From Paludibacteraceae bacterium (lineage in GTDB: Bacteria > Bacteroidota > Bacteroidia > Bacteroidales > Paludibacteraceae): a stretch of DNA of 36,395 bases. The stretch covers positions 1 to 36,395 of the forward strand of contig JAEELX010000085.1 in the NCBI GenBank assembly GCA_016282955.1, given 5' to 3'. Below the pieces are notes generated by a model, which was not told where the DNA came from, did no database searches, and saw only the letters and a list, made by a program, of their open reading frames with translations. The position numbers and the translations under genes are program-made. Below, one piece after another: positions 8,518 to 15,660 of this stretch (within the stretch, counting starts at the first letter, position 1; every line of letters starts with the position of its first letter).

Positions 8518-8844
8518 TTATTCTTTTTTTAATGCAAATGTTACTTCTTCTTTTTCACCAGAAACTAAATTTACTGTTTTTCGATCTGTTCTATACCCCT
8601 GCATTTGTGCAGTAATGGTATATTGCTGAGGTTGCAAATCTTCAAACTGATACGTTCCCAAACTTCCTGTATAACGAGTTTTAGCAGTTGGCATCAGTGT
8701 CAACAGCACACCCTGTAAAGGTTCATTCGTATCAACGTCCAATACTGTCCCATAAATAGAAATTGTCGTGTCTATGATTTTTTTCTCACATCCGATAAAT
8801 AACAAAGGTAAACAGAGTATTGCAAAACATATTAATTTTTTCAT
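8518..8844 (-). CDS. Small lipoprotein made of one carboxypeptidase-regulatory-like domain
   Basis: 108 residues. Lipoprotein signal MKKLICFAILCLPLLFIGC, lipid Cys19, then a single beta-sandwich repeat: ISIYGTVLDVDTNEPLQGV, TGSLGTYQFEDLQPQQYTIT, GYRTDRKTVNL. This is the same module that opens the two large lipoproteins downstream, here standing alone. It starts 4 bp after the stop of the DUF5683-like gene, so they are cotranscribed. It could be a stalk or accessory subunit of the same surface assembly; that is inference. Confidence 0.8.
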   Translation of the reverse strand: MKKLICFAILCLPLLFIGCEKKIIDTTISIYGTVLDVDTNEPLQGVLLTLMPTAKTRYTGSLGTYQFEDLQPQQYTITAQMQGYRTDRKTVNLVSGEKEEVTFALKKE

Positions 8845-8848
8845 TATT

Positions 8849-9640
8849 TCAAAATTTATATCTCATTGCAAGCCCCATAGACCCATCAAAAGAAATGGTC
8901 GGGGCAATAGCAAGTTTTTTGTTAATAAAAATACGCGTTTGCTTACCTGGAGCTGCTATACCATCAATTACATTGATAAGATACATAGTAGCAGTAAACG
9001 CGATACAACCATAACCTACATTTTGCCACATATCCGCCCTATCACTATATTCTGCCCTATGCTTTAGATCCTCTTGCATCAATCTTTCGTCAGAAGATTT
9101 CATAGCATAACTCAGCACAATACCTCCAATCCCTAATAGTTCAGTAGTGATAAAAAAGGCTCCTTTCCCCTTGCTTCCTTTATATATTTGTGCCATTCCT
9201 GGTACAAAACAACGTGCTGAAAAAGGATATTTCGTTGAAATACGAACATGTTCGTATTCAAAAGTAGGATTTTTTGCGGTTTGAACTAACAAATATACTT
9301 TATATTCACCAGGTCCTAATTGTTCAACGTACTCACTTATCACACGTGCCTTAACTATCAAGTCATGGTTACTTTCTACGGAAAGATTCCCTGATTTTAT
9401 AGAAACACGCGTATCGGTGCCCGTTGCAATTCCACGACGGCGAAGCAGTTCTTTATAAGCTTTATTTCGAGCGTTATTAATCTCCCAACCTTCAGCAGAG
9501 ACCACTTCAATATAGGAATTGTTTGCATCATAAAAATAACCTCCCGTCCAAAAAGGTTTTTCCTGCTGAGCAAACACACTCTGCTCACCCACCATAAGAG
9601 TGAGCAGAATGGTTAATATAGTAATAAAATGTTTATTCAT
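8849..9640 (-). CDS. LPP20-like domain fused to a DUF5683-like membrane domain
   Basis: 263 residues. The signal peptide ends about Ala24 (SVFAQ). Residues about 40-125 look like the LPP20-type alpha/beta fold: YIEVVSAEGWEINNARNKA, then an Ala-spaced helix and GEYKVYLLVQTAKNP. From about residue 140 the protein has the layout of the DUF5683 protein encoded at 21076-21822: a P-G-x-x-Q-I-Y-K turn (147-154), a hydrophobic segment, a second one at about 212-228 (TATMYLINVIDGIAAP), and beta strands at the end (LAIAPTISFDGSMGLAMRYKF). It sits 11 bp after the lipoprotein gene and 4 bp before the small CRD lipoprotein gene. A role as the membrane base for the neighbouring secreted proteins is inference. 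Confidence 0.75.
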   Translation of the reverse strand: MNKHFITILTILLTLMVGEQSVFAQQEKPFWTGGYFYDANNSYIEVVSAEGWEINNARNKAYKELLRRRGIATGTDTRVSIKSGNLSVESNHDLIVKARVISEYVEQLGPGEYKVYLLVQTAKNPTFEYEHVRISTKYPFSARCFVPGMAQIYKGSKGKGAFFITTELLGIGGIVLSYAMKSSDERLMQEDLKHRAEYSDRADMWQNVGYGCIAFTATMYLINVIDGIAAPGKQTRIFINKKLAIAPTISFDGSMGLAMRYKF

Positions 9641-9651
9641 TTAATGATATT

Positions 9652-10254
9652 TTAACGTCCTTCTTTATAATTTTGGAAGCGTTGTTCCATTTGTTTACGA
9701 TATTCTTGCTCATTAAATCCGATACGGTCTTTTTCGTCTTGTGTCAATTTATTTTGAACCTCTTGAGCAATCTTGCGTGCAGCTTCTTGTTTAGAAATCT
9801 GAATGGCAGTATAACACTCAATATGACCGTCGCTTTCTACTGATGACCAACGAGTGCAACTTTGTGATGTTTCATTAATAATCTTATCAATAATCCTATC
9901 ACCAGCACTTGTCAATTTTTGCTCTAAATCATTGCCTTTATTGTTTCCAACCGATGAAGAGTAATCGCTAACCATACCTTTGTAAGCATGCTGCATTTTT
10001 AGACGTACAATTTCTTGTGCATTCTGCAATGCATACTTTTGCACTTGCCCTTTTTGATTACTTGAACCACGGTATATACCCGTTGCTGCAAATTCTTGGG
10101 GAGTATCATACACTTCACAAGGCATAGAATAGGTTTCTCCAAAAGGATTTCCACCCCGACCGTTAGACTTTTGTGCTACATGTTTTTTTGCACCACAAGA
10201 TACAAGTGCAATCGCTACTATTAAAACGACTGCAAAAAGATTAATTTTTTTCAT
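9652..10254 (-). CDS. Lipoprotein with LPP20-like features
   Basis: 200 residues. Lipoprotein signal MKKINLFAVVLIVAIALVSC, lipid Cys20. The mature part has a short polar linker, then FAATGIYRGSSNQKGQVQKY and a helix with spaced Ala (ALQNAQEIVRLKMQHAY), a central region with conserved-looking Cys (SQSCTRWSS, HIECYTAIQISKQEA), and a charged C-terminal tail (about 170-200). The pattern of a domain ending in YTAIQISK resembles LPP20-type lipoproteins of Bacteroidota. It shares the DTPQEF/DTMEEFRA-VGI start with the product at 10342-10944. It is 87 bp downstream of that gene and 11 bp upstream of the DUF5683-like gene. Function unknown. Confidence 0.75.
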   Translation of the reverse strand: MKKINLFAVVLIVAIALVSCGAKKHVAQKSNGRGGNPFGETYSMPCEVYDTPQEFAATGIYRGSSNQKGQVQKYALQNAQEIVRLKMQHAYKGMVSDYSSSVGNNKGNDLEQKLTSAGDRIIDKIINETSQSCTRWSSVESDGHIECYTAIQISKQEAARKIAQEVQNKLTQDEKDRIGFNEQEYRKQMEQRFQNYKEGR

Positions 10255-10341
10255 TTTTAATTTTGCCAGTTATATCCCATCGGCACGTCGGTTTTAAATA
10301 AATTTGTTTTAATTTTTTGCCTACTCACTTGGCTTTTCGGC

Positions 10342-10944
10342 TTACTCCATTTGTTGATTTTTTTTATATTGCATATATTGTTCAAATTTTTTTCTCATTT
10401 CCTCCTTGTACATAGTATCATCCACATATTGTAATAGTTCCTTCTGATCGATACTATCATTTTTTTCTAAATTACTTTTTAAGACACGAACTGCCACATA
10501 TGCTATGTATGTTCTGCTTGGTGTAATTGAAAATTTAAGACATATTATTTCGCTATTATTTAACGCTTGCTGTTGCTCTTCTGTAATCATAGGGGCTTCT
10601 ACAATCGTTTCAGAGGATGAGCTGTCAGCTGAGGTAACACTTATAATGCGTCGTGGCTTTTTTTCAATAATCTGATTAATAGCATAGCGTACTGCTTTGC
10701 TTTTAGCAATCTCTTGAGTATGACCTTCCGCAATTCCTACTGCTCGAAATTCCTCCATCGTATCATATGATTCCTCCATACAAGGGAATTGTCGTATAGC
10801 TGGATCTATTTCAAAACCATCATATAATGTATCACGTTTTGCTTGTGTTTCTTTCTTCGTCATTTTCCCCTTTGGTTTTGCAACAATAGACGAAAATACT
10901 CCACTACATATAATAGCCATAGTTATAACTAAAATTCTTTTCAT
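10342..10944 (-). CDS. Secreted protein with LPP20-like features
   Basis: 200 residues, a distant relative of the product at 9652-10254. The signal peptide has no clear lipobox (MKRILVITMAIICSGVFSSIVA), so it is probably a cleaved periplasmic protein. After a basic stretch comes CMEESYDTMEEFRAVGIAEG, then an Ala-spaced helix (AKSKAVRYAINQIIEK), a Ser-rich loop, and IAYVAVRVLKSN. The tail is charged (EEMRKKFEQYMQYKKNQ), matching EQRFQNYKEG in its neighbour. The two proteins thus share both ends of the fold. Gaps are 31 bp upstream and 87 bp downstream. Possibly a partner subunit of the neighbouring lipoprotein; this is inference. Confidence 0.72.
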   Translation of the reverse strand: MKRILVITMAIICSGVFSSIVAKPKGKMTKKETQAKRDTLYDGFEIDPAIRQFPCMEESYDTMEEFRAVGIAEGHTQEIAKSKAVRYAINQIIEKKPRRIISVTSADSSSSETIVEAPMITEEQQQALNNSEIICLKFSITPSRTYIAYVAVRVLKSNLEKNDSIDQKELLQYVDDTMYKEEMRKKFEQYMQYKKNQQME

Positions 10945-10975
10945 TGTTCTTTAATTTAATTTTTTAGCCTACAAC

Positions 10976-11401
10976 CTATTTTAACGGCGTTTCGGCATTT
11001 TCGTTTTGTTTATCATTTTTCATTAATAATGTTATTGTATATTCGTAAAGATCATCTTTAAATTCCCATCTTCCATCAATAAAGATTTCTGCAAGAATTT
11101 GGGTTTTCCCCTTATCAATTATAGTATTTCCATTCTTATCCTTGACCTCTTCCCTGAAAGTCCCTATATATAAGGTTTTGTTAATAAGTAGAGGCATTAT
11201 ATCGTTAATTGCCGCAGATTTAGCCGCTTCTAATGTGTATCCACTTCCTACTCCGTGTGCATATACCTTAAATCTTGGATTCAAAGCATAATTATCATCA
11301 ACCATTTGTACATCTACAATCGGTTTGGATGCTTTCATTGGCATACATGTTACTATTCCGAAAGAAATAATCAACAAAAAATTAAAATACTGTTTCATCA
11401 T
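10976..11401 (-). CDS. Small secreted protein, first gene of the envelope block
   Basis: 141 residues. It has an N-terminal hydrophobic signal (YFNFLLIISFGIVTC). The Cys19 context (IVTC) is a poor lipobox, so cleavage near MKAS is equally possible. The mature part has FKVYAHGVGSGYTLEAAKSA and AAINDIMPLLINKT, again a helix with spaced Ala after a Gly-rich turn, then strands (ILAEIFIDGRWEFKDDLYEY, TITLLMKN). The order resembles the LPP20-like neighbours but the protein is shorter. It begins the minus-strand block and has a long non-coding leader of about 370 nt upstream that contains a large inverted repeat. No function can be named. Confidence 0.68.
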   Translation of the reverse strand: MMKQYFNFLLIISFGIVTCMPMKASKPIVDVQMVDDNYALNPRFKVYAHGVGSGYTLEAAKSAAINDIMPLLINKTLYIGTFREEVKDKNGNTIIDKGKTQILAEIFIDGRWEFKDDLYEYTITLLMKNDKQNENAETPLK

Positions 11402-11439
11402 ATTGTTATATTTTTATTGCTTCGCATACATAAAAAGAA

Positions 11440-11656
11440 GACGCAGACCTCACTCGTTGCCTATTCACGAACTGAGGCCTTCGCATGCCGATAAGTCAAA
11501 TAAACAACAATGAAACCTACGCCGATATGACAACTGCCTGCTTAGAACAGCAGAGCAAGTATGAACGTCATACCCATAGGCATCTGTTGATTACTTTGTT
11601 TCTGACTTATCAATTAAAAGTTTGCGAAGCTTTCAGTTCGTCAATAACAAAGCGTC
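11440..11656. ncRNA. Putative structured RNA or leader: rod-like inverted repeat of about 217 nt
   Basis: Nested complementary arms run from both ends to a central loop: GACGC (11440-11444) with GCGTC (11652-11656); CGAACTGA (11468-11475) with TCAGTTCG (11633-11640); TTCGCA (11480-11485) with TGCGAA (11623-11628); GATAAGTCA (11490-11498) with TGACTTATC (11603-11611); AAACAA (11502-11507) with TTGTTT (11596-11601); CCTA with TAGG (11516/11577); TATGAC (11526-11531) with GTCATA (11567-11572); and CTGC/GCAG near the tip (11538/11550). The shape recalls 6S-like rods, but I cannot name a family. The positions between the 8-bp and 6-bp stems form G-U pairs only in a plus-strand transcript; in a minus-strand transcript it would be the 5' leader of the gene at 11401. 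No long ORF crosses it. Confidence 0.5.
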
Positions 11657-11694
11657 AATAAACGCCATCAATATGTACTGAATCCCTCTAACCC

Positions 11695-11710
11695 ATAGTC
11701 AAACGACTAT
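11695..11710. repeat. Small perfect hairpin next to the large rod
   Basis: ATAGTC, loop AAAC, GACTAT. It is a separate 6-bp stem with a 4-nt loop, extended weakly by C/G on each side. It is not followed by a T-run on either strand, so it is not a clear terminator. It lies between the candidate promoter at 11780-11809 and the large structured element. Confidence 0.45.
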
Positions 11711-11999
11711 TCGGCGTAGCAGAATTCCGCGAAAAAAGTGCCTTTTTGTGTCAACCACATTTTGACCCTTTTTCCGTTGCGAAATTACTACATATTTTTT
11801 AATACCAAAATAAAAATTATATCGTTGTATATCAACCAATTAAAATCCCTATTGAAAATTTTTGCATCAATACGCATTTTTTCAATAGAAAAAAGATGTG
11901 CTACCAAATGCTGAAAAACAGTCGTTTTATACAAAAACAACACGTCTGCTTGTGATAGCAAACAGATACATTTTTAGCCAACCAAATGCCACAAACCAC
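11711..11999. other. Non-coding spacer between the RSH stop and the structured element
   Basis: AT-rich, with stops in all frames at short intervals. Apart from the candidate minus-strand promoter (11780-11809) and a near-palindrome around GAATTC (11720-11731) I see no gene, no ACT-domain remnant of the neighbouring RSH gene, and no obvious repeat. Confidence 0.5.
11780..11809 (-). promoter_or_regulatory. Candidate Bacteroidota promoter for the envelope block
   Basis: On the minus strand TTTG (11806-11809), an 18-nt spacer, then TAATTTCG (11780-11787), one mismatch from the TAnnTTTG -7 box. Transcription would start near 11774 and run through the structured element into the gene at 11401. 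Confidence 0.35.
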
Positions 12000-13472
12000 C
12001 TATTTTTTCTTCCACTTCGACAAAATTATTCGGTACGGATACCGCTCTTTGAGGTGTTGCACGTTCGGGCAGTTGGCAGCGTGAATCTTGATGCCCTTGT
12101 TGATGGTGATGAAGCCCACAATCGGGTCGTTGAGTTGCGGATTACAGCATTTTGCCAACGTATATTCCACGTTTTGCATATCAAAATTCACCTCTAACTC
12201 CAACGCCGAAGGACTCTCAGCAGGTCTCGGCACAAAGGGCGTTTGCGGGACGTTTTCGTGTTGGTGAGATGAGGAATCGGGATTCAATTCTTGCTCGCAT
12301 TGCTGATATAACTCCTTGATTTTCAACATCTCTTCCTTGCCTTGTGCCAACGACTGGAAGAAATCCGACATCGTCTTGTAGCCCAATTTAATCAGCAACC
12401 GATTGATGATTTTGTCGTTAAATTCCAACTTCCAATTTTTGAGTCGCCGAGCCAACATTTCCTTGCCCTCGTTGACATTTTTGTACTCAATCTCCTTCAA
12501 AGCCTGCCGAATTTTTTGGCGTGCGTGGGACGAGACAACGAACGAAAGCCAGTCATTAGTCGGTTTTTGGTTCGGTGAGGTCTTAATCTCAACGCGGTCG
12601 CCGTTTTGCAACACGTGCCGAATGGGAACGTTGACGTCATTGACCTTTGCCCCCGTGCATTTCTTGCCCAAACTCGTGTGTATCATAAACGCAAAGTCCA
12701 ACACAGTGGCGTTGATAGGCAGTTTTTTCAGGTCTCCCATCGGCGTAAAGACAAAAATCGATTCGTCCTCAATGTTGATTTGTTTAGCATCAATGCCCTT
12801 GTACGACCAATGCGAAGCCACGCCATTCTCTGCCACGTCGTCCATCCGTTTGGTGCGAATCTGTATCTCAACCCACTTTTGTTCGGGTCCTAAAACGGTC
12901 GTATGCAGGCTCTCATAGCCATTTTCTTTCGGCACCGAAATCCAATCCCGCAGTCGTTTGGGGTTGGGTGGAAAAATGTCGGTGATGATAGAATAGACTT
13001 GCCAGCAGTCCTTTTTCTCGTTCTGCGGCTCGGAATCCAAAATAATCCGAATAGCAAAAAGGTCATAAATATGGTCTACATCGCAGTGCTGCACCTGCAT
13101 CTTGTGGTAGATAGAGTGGATGGATTTGGGTCGCCCTTTGATGGTAAAATGAAAATTTTCTTCCTCCAATTTCTTCTTCAAAGGTTCAATAAACGCCTGA
13201 ATATAGTGGTCTCGTTCCGCTTTTTTCTCGTTCAGTGCGTGAGCAATGCCTTTGTATGCCTCATAATTAGTAAACTTCAACGCAAGGTCTTCCATCTCGG
13301 TTTTGATGGCGTATAAACCCAATCGATGGGCGAGTTTGGCGTGCAAATCAGCGGTTTCTTTGGCGATATGCCGTTTTTTCTCGCTGTCTTCTTCCTTGTC
13401 CAACTGTTTCATGTACTCCAACCGCTCCTGGAGGATGTTGTACAGTACCGTATTTATTTCGTTCATTGCCAT
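12000..13472 (-). CDS. Shortened RelA/SpoT homologue: (p)ppGpp synthetase without HD and ACT domains
   Basis: 490 residues, against about 730 for usual long RSH proteins. It opens at the last helices of the HD region (KLAHRLGLYAIKTEMEDL, 46-63) and has none of the HD metal-binding motifs. The synthetase domain (about 108-226) is well kept: GRPKSIHSIYHKM, DLFAIRII, RLRDWISVPKENGYESLHTT, VEIQIRT and GVASHW. The usual linker of some 40 residues before the TGS domain is very short; TGS covers about 238-298. A zinc-finger-like part (AKCCNPQLND, AANCPN) lies at 440-470. It ends at Lys490, where an ACT domain would begin, and neither the frame nor an adjacent one downstream looks like ACT. The RLRD sequence is of the RxKD-like (SpoT/Rel) rather than the EFDD (RelA) kind. 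Predicted: ppGpp synthesis only. ATG at 13472 with a -7 box 18 bp upstream. Confidence 0.88.
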   Translation of the reverse strand: MAMNEINTVLYNILQERLEYMKQLDKEEDSEKKRHIAKETADLHAKLAHRLGLYAIKTEMEDLALKFTNYEAYKGIAHALNEKKAERDHYIQAFIEPLKKKLEEENFHFTIKGRPKSIHSIYHKMQVQHCDVDHIYDLFAIRIILDSEPQNEKKDCWQVYSIITDIFPPNPKRLRDWISVPKENGYESLHTTVLGPEQKWVEIQIRTKRMDDVAENGVASHWSYKGIDAKQINIEDESIFVFTPMGDLKKLPINATVLDFAFMIHTSLGKKCTGAKVNDVNVPIRHVLQNGDRVEIKTSPNQKPTNDWLSFVVSSHARQKIRQALKEIEYKNVNEGKEMLARRLKNWKLEFNDKIINRLLIKLGYKTMSDFFQSLAQGKEEMLKIKELYQQCEQELNPDSSSHQHENVPQTPFVPRPAESPSALELEVNFDMQNVEYTLAKCCNPQLNDPIVGFITINKGIKIHAANCPNVQHLKERYPYRIILSKWKKK

Positions 13473-13489
13473 AGTTCCTATATTTTTTG

Positions 13490-13497
13490 CAAAAATA
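13490..13497 (-). promoter_or_regulatory. -7 box (TATTTTTG) for the RSH gene
   Basis: Exact TAnnTTTG on the minus strand, 18 bp before the ATG at 13472. No well-spaced TTTG -33 box is visible, so this would be a short-leader promoter. It supports the start used for the shortened RSH protein. Confidence 0.5.
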
Positions 13498-13519
13498 CTT
13501 TTTTTTGAATAGTTTTTTT

Positions 13520-13527
13520 TATCTTTG
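13520..13527 (+). promoter_or_regulatory. -7 box (TATCTTTG) for the single-pass protein and rsmD
   Basis: Exact TAnnTTTG on the plus strand, 30 bp before the ATG at 13558. The region upstream is a T-run with TTTG at 13504, too close (12 nt) to be a standard -33 box. Together with 13490-13497 it forms a divergent promoter pair. Confidence 0.5.
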
Positions 13528-13557
13528 CGAAAAATAAAAACGTATAAAGATTGAAAT

Positions 13558-14313
13558 ATGAAAAAAACGCGCCTTGTGCTTCGTTTATCGCTTAGTGGAG
13601 CAATTATTTTTTTGGTTTTAGTATGTGTTCAAAGTGTGATAACACCGATTAAATTTGAACAAGCAAGAGAGTTTCGTTCGCAAGCTGTCATCAAGAAATT
13701 GTCGTATATTCGTACTGCTGAAGAGGAGTATTTCTTGGTTACAGGTCGTTATACTGCCGATTTGGATTCCTTGCTTTACTTTTTGAAAAACACGCCCAAA
13801 CGTGAAATCCTCAAAGAAGGAAGTTTGACAGAAAAACAGTTAGAAGCGGGTTTGACCGAACATAAAGCCGCAAGAATTATTCGCGATGCAAAAGAAAAAG
13901 CAAAGAAAGAACTGCAAACGGATAATGATAGCATTTTATATGACTATATTTATGCGAACGATAAGGACGTGATTGAAAACGGATTGGTCGGCTTTAAGCG
14001 TGATACCATTATCGAAAATATGATTGATATGATCTATAAAGGTGCGTTGGACGAGACTACGATTGACGACATCATCATCATTCCTTACACAAAAGGTCAG
14101 CGTTTTGAAGCCGAAGTGAACAACGATTACGTAACTTCTAACGGCTCGAAAATACCTTTGTTGGAGGTTCGGGCACATTTCAATACCTTTTTGGGAGATT
14201 TGGACAAACAAGAAAGATTTAATTTAATCGATAAAGAGACCAAGTTAGACCACTATCCAGGCTTGAAAATCGGTAGTTTGGACGCTCCGAACAAGAATGC
14301 GGGTAACTGGTAA
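13558..14313 (+). CDS. Conserved single-pass membrane protein of unknown function
   Basis: 251 residues with one N-terminal transmembrane segment (about 8-27, LRLSLSGAIIFLVLVCVQSV) and a large periplasmic part. After the membrane segment there is a helix with QAVIKKLSYIRTAEEEYFLV and TGRYTADLDSLL. That is the layout seen in type IV pilin-like and pseudopilin-like proteins (residues lining up for a hydrophobic helix, then a soluble head), but there is no prepilin peptidase site. The C-terminal half has strands around RFEAEVNNDYVTSNGSKIPLLEV, an acidic loop and GLKIGSLDAPNKNAGNW. It is 19 bp upstream of rsmD and probably in one operon with it. Function unknown. Confidence 0.78.
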   Translation: MKKTRLVLRLSLSGAIIFLVLVCVQSVITPIKFEQAREFRSQAVIKKLSYIRTAEEEYFLVTGRYTADLDSLLYFLKNTPKREILKEGSLTEKQLEAGLTEHKAARIIRDAKEKAKKELQTDNDSILYDYIYANDKDVIENGLVGFKRDTIIENMIDMIYKGALDETTIDDIIIIPYTKGQRFEAEVNNDYVTSNGSKIPLLEVRAHFNTFLGDLDKQERFNLIDKETKLDHYPGLKIGSLDAPNKNAGNW

Positions 14314-14332
14314 TTTTCTGAATCGATAACGT

Positions 14333-14863
14333 ATGCGAATCATAGCAGGAACATTTAGGGGGTATCGTTTGCCCCCTATTAAGCATTTGTCTGCACGCCC
14401 TACGACCGATTTTGCGAAAGAAAATCTGTTCAATGTTTTGGTGCATCGGTTTGATTTGAGTGATTTTGAGGTTTTAGACCTATTTGCAGGTACGGGTTCG
14501 ATTAGTTTGGAGTTCGTTAGTCGCGGTGTAAAAAGCGTTACGGCTGTTGAAAAAGCCCACACGCAGCAACAATTTATTGCTTCAACTTGCAACGCTTTAA
14601 AAATCAATAATTTACGTTTAGTTCGGAGTGATGTGTTTCATTTCCTCAGTATCTGCAAGGTGCAATACGATTGTATTTTTGCGGACCCACCGTATAGTTT
14701 GGAGGCGTTGCAAAGTATTCCCGACCTAATTTTTGCTCATTCGTTGCTGAAAACAGACGGTTTGTTGATATTGGAGCATTCCAAAGAAAATAATTTTTCG
14801 ACGCATCCGCATTTTGTGGAAGAACGCGTTTATGGGAGCGTGCATTTCTCGTTTTTTCAATGA
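14333..14863 (+). CDS. rsmD: 16S rRNA (guanine-966-N2)-methyltransferase RsmD
   Basis: 176 residues, usual for the family. It methylates G966 of 16S rRNA in the assembled small subunit using S-adenosylmethionine. Visible motifs are RIIAGTFRGYRL at the start, RPTTDFAKENLFN (22-34), the SAM-binding loop VLDLFAGTGSISLE (47-60), and the catalytic DPPY (118-121). It follows the single-pass protein gene with 19 bp between them and converges with mazG: the two 3' ends overlap by 7 bp. Confidence 0.93.
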   Translation: MRIIAGTFRGYRLPPIKHLSARPTTDFAKENLFNVLVHRFDLSDFEVLDLFAGTGSISLEFVSRGVKSVTAVEKAHTQQQFIASTCNALKINNLRLVRSDVFHFLSICKVQYDCIFADPPYSLEALQSIPDLIFAHSLLKTDGLLILEHSKENNFSTHPHFVEERVYGSVHFSFFQ

Positions 14864-15660
14864 TTATCGGACTTTTTGGCTTCTTGCCAAGCGTTTTCCA
14901 TCTCCTCCAACGATAAATCGCTCACTTTTTTGCTTTGCTTTTGGGCATATTGTTCCACGTAATTGAAACGCTGAATGAATTTTTGGTTGGTTTTTTCCAA
15001 CGCATTATCGGGGTGCAAACCGTACAGCCGTGCCATATTGATGAGCGAAAATAGAATATCGCCAAACTCATTTTCCAAGTCCTCGCTCGGCTTCTCAGTG
15101 GTTTGTTTTTTGAGTTCGGCTTCAAATTCACCGATTTCCTCTTTGACTTTATCCCAAACGTCCTCTTTTTTCTCCCAATCAAAGCCTACATGAGCCACTT
15201 TATCTTGTATCCGAAAAGCTTTGATGAGCGTCGGTAACGAGTCAGAAATGCCTCCCAAAACCGTTTTATTACCTCCTTTTTCCTTCAATTTGATTTTTTC
15301 CCACATTAAAGAAACCTCTTCGGGATTTTCTGCGGACATATTACCATAGATATGCGGATGCCGAAAAACCAACTTATCAGATAGTTTATTGCACACATCG
15401 GCGATGTCAAAGAGGTCTGTCTCGGACGCAATCTCGGCATAAAAAACGATGTGTAACAGCACGTCTCCCAACTCTTTACACACCTCTGCGTAATCTTTTT
15501 TGATGAGTTGTGCCGACAACTCGTTGACCTCTTCAATCGTGTTTTGACGCAACGATTCGAAGGTTTGTTTGTGGTCCCACGGACACTTTTGGCGTAATTC
15601 ACTCATGATGGTCAGCAGCCGATCAAACGCCTGCAACTGTTCTTCGCGACTATGTTTCAT
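14857..15660 (-). CDS. mazG: Nucleoside triphosphate pyrophosphohydrolase MazG
   Basis: 267 residues, a full two-domain MazG. It hydrolyses (d)NTPs to monophosphates and pyrophosphate. The N-terminal domain has CPWDHKQTFESLRQNTIEEV with the ExxE...ExxD metal site (EEVNEL then CKELGDVLLH); the second domain has ENEFGDILFSLINMARLYG. The start codon overlaps the lpxH stop as ATGA, so translation is coupled. The 3' end overlaps that of rsmD by 7 bp in convergent orientation. Presence beside a shortened RSH gene may be relevant because MazG can influence nucleotide alarmone pools in some bacteria; this link is inference. Confidence 0.93.
   Translation of the reverse strand: MKHSREEQLQAFDRLLTIMSELRQKCPWDHKQTFESLRQNTIEEVNELSAQLIKKDYAEVCKELGDVLLHIVFYAEIASETDLFDIADVCNKLSDKLVFRHPHIYGNMSAENPEEVSLMWEKIKLKEKGGNKTVLGGISDSLPTLIKAFRIQDKVAHVGFDWEKKEDVWDKVKEEIGEFEAELKKQTTEKPSEDLENEFGDILFSLINMARLYGLHPDNALEKTNQKFIQRFNYVEQYAQKQSKKVSDLSLEEMENAWQEAKKSDNH

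Noticed and set aside
11440-11656. tmRNA, RNase P RNA or SRP RNA
   Set aside because: None of their conserved sequences (tmRNA CCA end and tRNA-like part, RNase P core GAGGAAAGTCC, SRP GNAR loop region) could be recognised on either strand.
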